From the NCBI GenBank assembly GCA_964568805.1, contig CAZMRW010000003.1, positions 1 through 64,000 on the forward strand: 64,000 nucleotides of DNA, given 5' to 3'. Positions within the stretch are counted from its first letter, which is position 1; each line of letters opens with the position of its first letter. The position numbers and the translations under genes are program-made. The notes beneath the pieces were generated by a model that was given only the letters and a program-made list of their open reading frames with translations, did not search any database and was not told the origin of the DNA. Origin of the DNA: CAZMRW01 sp964568805. Lineage in GTDB: Bacteria; Pseudomonadota; Gammaproteobacteria; Methylococcales; Methylomonadaceae. Shown here piece after piece: positions 57,499 to 64,000 of the stretch.

Positions 57499-58569
57499 TC
57501 AACTCAAAAGTTCAAGAAATCGATCTACTTGATCAGCCTCGGTTGCAAAACTGGTTACCAGGCGAATCAGCACCTCGTGTTGATCTAACAGGCCTGGTTT
57601 TGCACGTGGAGAATTCCACTGATAAAAAACTACGCCTTTTTCCCGGAGTTCGTCCGCGTTCGCTTTATCCAAAATACAAAATACTTCATTGGCTTCCGGG
57701 TACCACGCTAATCGGGCTCGTTTAGAGTTAATGATGCCTTTTTGCAAGCGCTCGGCCATAGCATTGGCATAACGTGCCAGGTGTAACCAAAGCTCATCCT
57801 GTAAATAAGCATCAAATTGACAAGCGATAAATCGGCTCTTGGAAAACAGTTGTGCTGCGCGTTTACGGATAAACGGCAAGTCTTTGGACAATTCCGGATT
57901 CATAAAGACCAGGGCTTCAGCACACCAGCAACCGTTTTTGGTAGCACCGAAAGAGACAATATCCACCCCTCGCTTCCAAGTCATTTCCGCTGGCGTGAGT
58001 TCCAACGCAACCAGCGCATTCGCAAAACGCGCACCATCCATATGCAAGGGTAAGCGGTAAGTTTTTGCAATTTCCGCAATGGCGGCAATTTCATCAGGCT
58101 GGTAAAGCGTACCAATTTCGGTAGCCTGCGTAATGGAAATCGCCATGGGCTGACCCGCATGGACAAAATTGGGCGGAAAACGCTCAATTTCAGCTTTGAG
58201 GTGGAGCGGATCAATTTTACCGTTTTCCCCGTCCACGGGAGCCAGACGTGCGCCATGTGTAAAAAACTCCGGCGCGCCACATTCATCTTCCAGCATGTGC
58301 GCTTCGCGGTGACAAAAGGAAACTCCACCCGGACGGTTGACAGCAGCCAGTGCCAGCGAATTTGCCGCGGTGCCAGTACTTACGAAGTAAACCGCAACGT
58401 CACGTTCGAATAGCTCGTTAAACCGTTGCTCGATTTTGCGATCAAGTGCGCTTTCGCCATAGGGCGCTGAAAATCCTGCAGAGGCTTCCAACAACCGTTG
58501 CGAGATGGCGGGGTGCGCGCCGGCCCAATTATCGGATGCAAAATTCATCGTGCGTGTTATGGGTATCAT
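57499..58569 (-). CDS. ltaE: Low-specificity L-threonine aldolase
   Basis: A 356-aa PLP enzyme that splits threonine or allo-threonine into glycine and acetaldehyde. The ATG at 58569 is preferred (MIPITRTMNFASDNWAGAHP) because an AAAGGTG lies upstream; a longer frame to 58668 is not. Signature segments are FVSTGTAANSLALAAV, HREAHMLEDECGAPEFFTHGARL, LPLHMDGARFANALVAL with the cofactor-binding Asp, and the Schiff-base Lys in SFGATKNGC. With Tdh/Kbl it gives a second threonine-to-glycine route. It also resembles beta-eliminating lyases, so cleavage of other hydroxy amino acids is possible. Confidence 0.9.
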   Translation of the reverse strand: MIPITRTMNFASDNWAGAHPAISQRLLEASAGFSAPYGESALDRKIEQRFNELFERDVAVYFVSTGTAANSLALAAVNRPGGVSFCHREAHMLEDECGAPEFFTHGARLAPVDGENGKIDPLHLKAEIERFPPNFVHAGQPMAISITQATEIGTLYQPDEIAAIAEIAKTYRLPLHMDGARFANALVALELTPAEMTWKRGVDIVSFGATKNGCWCAEALVFMNPELSKDLPFIRKRAAQLFSKSRFIACQFDAYLQDELWLHLARYANAMAERLQKGIINSKRARLAWYPEANEVFCILDKANADELREKGVVFYQWNSPRAKPGLLDQHEVLIRLVTSFATEADQVDRFLELLS

Positions 58570-58759
58570 GTTTACACCTTTTGAAAATAGATATTGATTA
58601 GATTTAAGTTTGGCTTGATGATTCCAGGTTTCAAGCGAGGAGTCAGGTTTCTGCGTTCTGTGCATCAAAGTAAAAGCAGCTGCGACGATATCGAACTTGC
58701 GGACATGTGGCGGTTTTACCTAAACTATGTGGGTTTCCACTTCATTTCCAGCGCATATT

Positions 58760-59563
58760 ATGAAATCAGCAGCCAAAATCATTGCCGGCTTCGCCTTGGC
58801 AGGATTGCTCGGTGCGTGCTCCGGGCATAAGCCCTCCACCACGGCCAGCATCAGCACTCCCGCCGTTAAACCCCAAGCCAAGGCCGACCGGAAACTCTAT
58901 TACATCCCGCCTCCCAAACTGCCCGGCCAATGGACTGTGGAGGATATTCTGCAAGCTTACGGCGCAAACGTGAAGGACAAACTCAACTACTATTTCACCA
59001 AGGCCAAAGTGTCCTATCCCCCTCGGGAAGTCACCCTCGTCGCCTTGAAACAGGAAAAGAAACTGGAACTATGGGCGAGGGACAGCGGCGAGTTTCGTTT
59101 CGTCCGTGACTATTACATCCTGGCCGCAAGCGGCGAGGCCGGTCCCAAATTACGGCAAGGTGACAGGCAGGTGCCTGAAGGCATTTACCGCATCGCGGAA
59201 CTGAATCCCAACAGCCATTATCACTTGTCGATAAAAATAAATTACCCCAATGAATTCGACCTCTTTCATGCCGAGCAGGAAGGGCGCATCGATCCGGGTT
59301 CGGATATTTTCATTCATGGCAAAACGGCCTCCATCGGTTGCCTGTCCATGGGCGATGCAGCGATAGAGGAACTTTTCGTCCTCACCGCGCAAGTGGGTGC
59401 CGAAAATGTCAAAGTCGTGATTGCCCCCCACGACCCCAGAGCCTATCCTCTGAAGGCTGACTCAGAAAAACTTCCGGAATGGACCTTTGAGCTTTATTCG
59501 ATCATCTCCCGCGAAATTAAAGCCCTGCCACCCGTAGTGAAGCCGGCAAAATCCGGTTTATGA
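58760..59563 (+). CDS. YafK-type L,D-transpeptidase (YkuD domain) lipoprotein
   Basis: A 267-aa lipoprotein with the lipobox LLGAC in MKSAAKIIAGFALAGLLGACSG, using ATG 58760; the longer frame upstream would spoil the signal. The YkuD domain shows DYYILAASGEAGPKLRQGDRQVPEGIYRI and the catalytic motif IFIHGKTASIGCLSMGD, with nucleophile Cys194 and His in FIHG. The YafK-like SIGCLSMGD variant belongs to the DpaA-like group, which cuts the link between peptidoglycan and lipoprotein rather than making crosslinks. That finer assignment is likely but not certain. Confidence 0.88.
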   Translation: MKSAAKIIAGFALAGLLGACSGHKPSTTASISTPAVKPQAKADRKLYYIPPPKLPGQWTVEDILQAYGANVKDKLNYYFTKAKVSYPPREVTLVALKQEKKLELWARDSGEFRFVRDYYILAASGEAGPKLRQGDRQVPEGIYRIAELNPNSHYHLSIKINYPNEFDLFHAEQEGRIDPGSDIFIHGKTASIGCLSMGDAAIEELFVLTAQVGAENVKVVIAPHDPRAYPLKADSEKLPEWTFELYSIISREIKALPPVVKPAKSGL

Positions 59564-59745
59564 CCAGCAAGCGCTATCCAGGCTCCTTCGATTTACTTGG
59601 TGGTGCTGCCTTATCAAAATGCAAGAAAATTTTGACAGGTTCTGCCTGACGGTTTCAAATATCAAAGTGCTGTACCAATAAGTTCTTGCTTCTGTCTTAA
59701 GGCAAGTGCTTACCCATTTAAAATTAAACTGTTGGGTGAAACGAC

Positions 59746-60579
59746 GTGAATATGCATAAAGCTCTGCAATATCTGTTTTTTTTATTGATGATGCCGGTAT
59801 TGGCCTTTGCCGACAATGATGAAAGAGAATGGAATAATGTCTTAAAAAAACAATACTTCGCGGGTAAAAGCATTACTGAATCGAACGACATGATTGAGCT
59901 GGACGCGCCCGACCGAGCCGAAGACCCCGCTTTGGTGCCGTTAAAAATTATCAGTAAAATCGGGCAATCTAATGACCGTTACATTAAAAAAATCCTGATC
60001 CTGGTCGATAAAAATCCATTCCCTTTTGTCGGCGAATTTGAATTTACCCCCAGCAGCGGTAAAGCGGATTTAGCCATGCGGATAAGAGTCAATACCTATA
60101 GCTACATACGCGCCATTGCCGAGATGAATGACGGCACGCTGTTTATGGCCAAAAAGTTTGTTAAGGCAAGCGGTGGCTGTTCAGCGCCCATCGGCTCCGA
60201 TCTGGATGCGTCCATGAAACGGCTGGGAAAAATGAAATTCAGATTGGAGAAAGAAGTGAACTCTTCTGAGCCGGCGTTGGTACAGTTGTTAATCAGCCAT
60301 CCCAATATTACCGGCATGCAGATGGACCAGGTCACCCGATTTGTTAAGAAATCCCACTTTATTGAAAATATCAGGGTGTTTTTCAACGATAAGCCGGTTT
60401 TGACGGCTAAGACCGATATTGCCATCAGTTCGGATCCGAACTTCAGGTTTTATTTTGTTCCTGAAAAAGAAGGGGTTTTAAGAGCCGAGTTTACCGATAC
60501 GTCCTGTGAAAGTCCTACTGCTCGAGATGCCTGTACGAAAGGCAAAACCTATACTGAAACCTATTCGATCAAACCCTGA
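59746..60579 (+). CDS. Quinoprotein-dehydrogenase-associated SoxYZ-like carrier protein
   Basis: A 277-aa periplasmic protein with a signal peptide (ALQYLFFLLMMPVLAFA). The N-terminal half resembles SoxY and the C-terminal half SoxZ, a fusion family found with PQQ-dependent dehydrogenases of methylotrophs. The SoxY swinging-arm motif region reads KFVKASGGCSAPIG, with the carrier cysteine, and the SoxZ part has VQLLISHPNITGMQMDQ and HFIENIRVFFNDKPV. The start is GTG 59746 or ATG 59752. No quinoprotein dehydrogenase is next to it, so the genuine partner may lie elsewhere. The carried group is unknown. Confidence 0.9.
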   Translation: MNMHKALQYLFFLLMMPVLAFADNDEREWNNVLKKQYFAGKSITESNDMIELDAPDRAEDPALVPLKIISKIGQSNDRYIKKILILVDKNPFPFVGEFEFTPSSGKADLAMRIRVNTYSYIRAIAEMNDGTLFMAKKFVKASGGCSAPIGSDLDASMKRLGKMKFRLEKEVNSSEPALVQLLISHPNITGMQMDQVTRFVKKSHFIENIRVFFNDKPVLTAKTDIAISSDPNFRFYFVPEKEGVLRAEFTDTSCESPTARDACTKGKTYTETYSIKP

Positions 60580-60717
60580 TAAAAAGGGTGGCATTATGCC
60601 GGCATACAGTCGTGTGTCGTTTGAACACAGCTGATGGCGGCTTACTTTCTTGTTATTACGCAGGGAGTGGCCGCTGGTGAAGTAAAATGATTTGGTGTGG
60701 GGGAATTATGTGCTTTT

Positions 60718-61140
60718 TCAATATGAATAGCTTTGGACCAATACCGGATCTTTTTGCCAGGAATTTACTAAGGGAATGCGCCTTCGATCGGCAACCCGCC
60801 GGTTAGTATAATTGGCTGTATCGCTCGTGGCTTCGTTTCTAGGGTCCTTCTTTGCCGAGCGATTGACATATTCACGAACTGTAATGGGTTTATCTTTAAA
60901 AAGCGTACCATCAAGCCGTTTAATTAGCCGATGTGCTACTTCATTCGGAAAAACTCTGACTAAACCATGTTTTTCAATTCGATTTGAAGAAACATCCAGA
61001 ATGGACAGGATTTCTATATCCTCAATGGAAATAGGTGCGGTCGATTTATCTAAAAAACAGTCATTAAACACAGGGTTTATGAAATTGGCAATTTCATATT
61101 TTTTTGTGTCGGGATGAATGTTTCTCAAGAAAATAATCAT
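60718..61140 (-). CDS. RRM-domain RNA-binding protein
   Basis: A 140-aa protein with an RNA-recognition-motif pattern. IIFLRNIHPDTKKYEIANFI fits the beta1/RNP2-helix1 unit, and EKHGLVRVFPNEVAHRLIKRLDGTLFKDKPITVREYV fits beta3/RNP1-helix2-beta4. The C-terminal tail is basic (NRRVADRRR). Its RNP1-like strand (HGLVRVFP) lacks the usual paired aromatic residues, so RNA binding may be weak or atypical. No clear ribosome binding site precedes ATG 61140. It may be post-transcriptional, but nothing nearby shows a target. Confidence 0.75.
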   Translation of the reverse strand: MIIFLRNIHPDTKKYEIANFINPVFNDCFLDKSTAPISIEDIEILSILDVSSNRIEKHGLVRVFPNEVAHRLIKRLDGTLFKDKPITVREYVNRSAKKDPRNEATSDTANYTNRRVADRRRIPLVNSWQKDPVLVQSYSY

Positions 61141-62308
61141 ACAAAAGGTTAAAACAGTTCAAGGGTTATTTAAATTTGTTAACGGCATCATAACGTGGTC
61201 ACGCATAAAAATTATATAAAAATTAATTAAAAACAGCTCAAATTTTAGTAACTAAATATCATGATTTTGATATTGTGTCAATAGCGACTGCTTGGCTCTT
61301 GTGTGTGTTAAAATAATCAGCCTTTATGTTAGGCTAATGTCGATGATATATCAAATAAGAGTGGCATCACTGGAAGGGCTTGCGAAGTATTATCGCCGTC
61401 ACAGCTGCCAGAGAAACGGTGGTCTGGTGGCCGAGGAAACGCAATGTTTTAACGGTCGCCTTGATGTTCGTGATCCGGCTGGCTTGGTCGTTTGGTGTTA
61501 GCAGTGAGCACAATCTTTAACTGGATTCTTGCTTAGGGCTGTCGGCTTAGCGGATGTGTGGTTCGCCAGGGTAAAATTGCAACTTCAGTTTCAAATCCAT
61601 TAAAAACACGTTGAATATCTTTTCAATCATGGCGAGGGATATAAAATATGTTGGGTGAATATGGGGCGCTGTTAAATTCAAACGGACTGGTAGCTTTTCT
61701 GGCCCGTCTTCCGTCTGCCATAATAAATTTTTTACATACCAGTGATGGGCAGTTATCGGCAGCCGTGCTGGTGGTAGTCCTGCTAATGCTTTTTCTCCGG
61801 AAAAATTGAAATATAGATTCAATGGTATTTTTCGCTGATTTTGAGTCTGAACAGGTCCGCTTTTGTTTTTTTATTCATTCTATAAGTCAGTCCCCAGGCG
61901 GCAGCGAGTTTCTTTATGTCCTGCGAGAGCGATACGAGATACCCTGCAACATTGCAAATGCTGCATTTATTGTTGAAACTGGAATTTGGCATCCTGCTAT
62001 GACATACGCCGGTATTGTATTGAAATTGCGGATTATTTTTCCGCCATTTGAGAGGTGCTGTCGATTTTTAGCGTCGCTACTTGATTGAGGCAGACAGCTA
62101 GCTTCGCTTTTAATTTTGGGTCAAATCATTCAGTTACCAGAGAATTCTAGCGCAGAACGGTATGATGAGTTAAAATTGCCTAGTTTATTTGTGTTTATTT
62201 TGTGAAAATTATTGCGTAAAGGACATGTGCAGTCCATGGCATGCCTGGAAATTCCGCAATGATATAACGCATTCAAGAGTTTATAATTACTTACGAAGAG
62301 GCTGCTCC
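61141..62308. other. Long gap upstream of the second oxidase operon
   Basis: About 1.17 kb without a convincing full-length gene. Several overlapping short frames exist. Only one, at 61648-61809, has a good ribosome binding site. A small dyad AGCCT-TTATGT-AGGCT type structure lies near 61319. The stretch just before coxB is AT-rich and presumably holds its promoter. Confidence 0.5.
61648..61809 (+). CDS. Possible 53-aa single-pass membrane microprotein
   Basis: A 53-codon frame starting at ATG 61648 behind GCGAGGGAT and ending at TGA 61807. The predicted product has a hydrophobic C-terminal helix, LSAAVLVVVLLMLFL, then RKN, which is the charge layout of a tail-anchored membrane protein. A 91-codon frame on the other strand overlaps it but starts with TTG and has no ribosome binding site. 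The gene is small and unrecognised, so it is a candidate only. It lies 500 bp upstream of the oxidase operon. Confidence 0.35.
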   Translation: MLGEYGALLNSNGLVAFLARLPSAIINFLHTSDGQLSAAVLVVVLLMLFLRKN

Positions 62309-63796
62309 GTGAACAAAACCAAGCAACTATTCGCAGGCCTTATCATATTGGCGTTAGGCCAAGGATCTGCGCGGGCGGAATATACGCTCAATTTAATGAA
62401 AGGGGTTACAAAAGTCAGTAATGACATTTATGACCTGCATATGCTGATTCTATGGATTTGCGTCATCATAGGCATCGGTGTATTCGGCACGATGTTCTAT
62501 TCAATTATTCATCATCGTAAGGATAAAGGGCATAAGGCCGAGCAATTTCATGAGCACACCACCGTTGAAATTATCTGGACCATCATCCCGACCGTGATTC
62601 TGATCAGCATGGCCATTCCCGCAACCAAAACCATGCTGGAACTGGATGATGTGCAGGACTCCGATATGTCCATCAAAGTGACCGGTTGGCAATGGAAATG
62701 GGAATATGATTATCTTGATAATGGCATTCATTTTTTCAGCAGTCTCGATGAAGCCAGTAACAAGGCCCGGCAGGTCGGTTCAGGGATAGATCCCCGCTCA
62801 GTGCCTCATTATCTGCTGAATGTCGATCATCCGTTAGTCATACCCACCAAAAAGAAAATTCGCTTTGTTTTTACAGCAGCGGATGTCATCCATTCCTGGT
62901 GGGTTCCAGATCTGGGCTGGAAGAAGGACGCCAATCCCGGTTTTATTAATGAAGCGTGGACAATGGTCGAAAAGTCCGGAACTTATCGCGGACAGTGTAC
63001 CGAGTTGTGCGGGAAGGATCACGGTTTTATGCCAATTGTAGTGGTCGCGATGGATCAGCCTGACTACGATGCCTGGGTGGCAAAGACTCAGGATGAAGCC
63101 AAGAAGGGACCTGATTTAAGTGATCGCGGCCACGATGAACTGGTTAGTAAAGGTGCGGCGATTTATGAGAAAAACTGCGCCACTTGCCATTTGCCCGGCG
63201 GCGAAGGCGTTCCTGGCGCATTCCCTGCTCTCAAAGGCAGTGCGATCGTGAAGGGTGATATTAAAACTCAGACTGACATCGTGCTGAATGGCAAAAATGC
63301 AATGCCGGCCTTCGGCAAAATGCTGAAAGCAGACGAATTGGCCGAGGTCATCACTTATACCCGAAATGCACTGGGTAACAAGGTGGGTGATGAAATTCAG
63401 CCAAAAGCCATCCAGGATCTGTTGCCGGAAGGCTCGGCGCCGGCTGCTGAATCTGTCTCGCCGCAACCCAAAGCACAGGCGGCTGCCGTCGACATGTCGA
63501 AAGACGAATTGATTGCCAGGGGTAAGGAGGTTTACGAAAGTAATTGCGCTTCCTGTCACCAGGCCGATGGTCAGGGCATGCCTCCTACGTTCCCGGCTTT
63601 GAGTGGAAGTTCCGTCGTGACAGGCGATATTAAGGCGCAGGTGAGTTTGATGCTGAACGGCAAGGGCATGATGCCGGCTTTCGGCAAAACCTTGAGTGCA
63701 ACAGATTTTGCGGCAGTCGTGACCTATACCCGAAACGGTCTGGGTAATTCAGTGAATGACGCGATCCAGCCTTCAGAAATCGAGGCCATGCAATAG
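62309..63796 (+). CDS. coxB: Cytochrome c oxidase subunit II with two tandem cytochrome c domains
   Basis: A 495-aa subunit from GTG 62309, chosen because AGAGG precedes it and the product begins with a proper signal peptide (KTKQLFAGLIILALGQGSARA); the frame is open upstream but that part does not look coding. Two membrane helices are followed by the CuA domain with ADVIHSWWVPDLG and GQCTELCGKDHGFM (Cys230, Cys234). Two similar haem c domains follow: CATCH (Cys290) and CASCH (Cys413), each with a Met in MPAFGK. Usual caa3-type CoxII has one such domain at most. A coxI gene starts 85 bp downstream. It is clearly distinct from the CoxII at 36.7 kb. Confidence 0.94.
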   Translation: MNKTKQLFAGLIILALGQGSARAEYTLNLMKGVTKVSNDIYDLHMLILWICVIIGIGVFGTMFYSIIHHRKDKGHKAEQFHEHTTVEIIWTIIPTVILISMAIPATKTMLELDDVQDSDMSIKVTGWQWKWEYDYLDNGIHFFSSLDEASNKARQVGSGIDPRSVPHYLLNVDHPLVIPTKKKIRFVFTAADVIHSWWVPDLGWKKDANPGFINEAWTMVEKSGTYRGQCTELCGKDHGFMPIVVVAMDQPDYDAWVAKTQDEAKKGPDLSDRGHDELVSKGAAIYEKNCATCHLPGGEGVPGAFPALKGSAIVKGDIKTQTDIVLNGKNAMPAFGKMLKADELAEVITYTRNALGNKVGDEIQPKAIQDLLPEGSAPAAESVSPQPKAQAAAVDMSKDELIARGKEVYESNCASCHQADGQGMPPTFPALSGSSVVTGDIKAQVSLMLNGKGMMPAFGKTLSATDFAAVVTYTRNGLGNSVNDAIQPSEIEAMQ

Positions 63797-63881
63797 GCGA
63801 CGGCCTGCTGCACAGAAGATGGTTAAGGCATTTGCTCTGTTATCTATGCAATCACTTTTAAATATTTTTGAGGTATAAACT

Positions 63882-64000
63882 ATGTCCGCTGTAATAGCAC
63901 AACATGATGATCACCACGATCATGGTCCGGCCAAGGGCCTTTTAAGATGGGTCATCACCACCAACCATAAGGATATCGGCACTTTATATCTGGTGTTTGC
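63882..64000 (+). CDS. coxA: Cytochrome c oxidase subunit I, N-terminal part (cut by window end)
   Basis: Starts at ATG 63882 behind TTGAGG and runs off the window after ~39 codons. The visible product has a His/Asp-rich start (QHDDHHDHGPAKG) followed by LLRWVITTNHKDIGTLYLVF, the classic N-terminal motif of subunit I of aa3 oxidases. Channel residues cannot be examined because they lie beyond the edge. Together with the double-haem CoxII it marks a second oxidase operon. Confidence 0.92.
   Translation, partial: MSAVIAQHDDHHDHGPAKGLLRWVITTNHKDIGTLYLVF

Noticed and set aside
61547..61822. 91-codon minus-strand frame
   Set aside because: Starts with TTG, has no ribosome binding site and overlaps a better plus-strand candidate.
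61822..62088. 88-codon plus-strand frame
   Set aside because: No ribosome binding site, no recognisable motif and an unlikely residue composition.

Overview
The window looks like a chromosomal segment of a gammaproteobacterium of moderate GC content. Gene order around rne/rluC/HAD/sppA, an rRNA operon end, two aa3-type oxidase loci, a quinoprotein-dehydrogenase-associated SoxYZ-like carrier and abundant c-type cytochromes all suggest a Methylococcales-like methylotroph. No methane or methanol oxidation genes lie in the window, so this assignment is an inference. No prophage, IS element, CRISPR array or tRNA was recognised.

Layout. 1-2.2 kb: 3' end of a 5S rRNA with its terminator, then lnt and rlpA converging. 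2.8-11.1 kb: an accessory cassette made of a giant (1904 aa) secreted repeat/beta-helix protein, three consecutive tail-collar (MdpB-like) proteins, a GNAT acetyltransferase and a DUF6916-like protein. 11.5-16.0 kb: a LolD/MacB-like ABC ATPase, a fused FtsX-type permease and an AttH/CrtC-like lipocalin protein in one operon. 16.0-18.6 kb: a DUF4186 protein and a threonine-to-glycine pair (SDR-type threonine dehydrogenase plus Kbl). 18.9-23.2 kb: a Tat-exported flavin amine oxidase, a small secreted protein, a dihaem cytochrome lipoprotein and a small helical protein. 23.2-30.1 kb: BaiN-like flavoprotein, rne (with terminator), and the divergent rluC-HAD-sppA operon. 30.2-32.7 kb: a PepSY/response regulator/histidine kinase set. 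33-36.6 kb: DUF2817 metallopeptidase, a GNAT-C39 fusion, an alpha/beta hydrolase lipoprotein and a YjbQ protein.

36.7-42.1 kb: a complete but divergent cytochrome oxidase operon (CoxII with haem c, CoxI, CoxIII, a small membrane protein and a tri-haem cytochrome c). CoxI lacks the usual D-channel glutamate and K-channel lysine. 42.3-44.8 kb: pirin and an orphan YejF-type double ATPase. 44.9-47.3 kb: a small defence-like island with a RelBE-type toxin-antitoxin pair and an AAA ATPase plus DUF4276 (TOPRIM-like) pair. 47.5-54.2 kb: ppsA, then gcvT-gcvP without gcvH. 54.7-59.6 kb: a GH63-like glycosidase, threonine aldolase and a YafK-like L,D-transpeptidase. 59.7-61.1 kb: a SoxYZ-like carrier and an RRM protein. 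62.3 kb to the end: a second oxidase operon whose CoxII carries two tandem cytochrome c domains, followed by a truncated coxI.

Threonine dehydrogenase/Kbl, threonine aldolase and the glycine cleavage proteins together give two routes from threonine to glycine and onward to one-carbon units. The two loci most worth following up as uncharacterised systems are the giant-protein/tail-collar cassette (2.8-11.1 kb) and the AAA-TOPRIM pair (45.4-47.3 kb).
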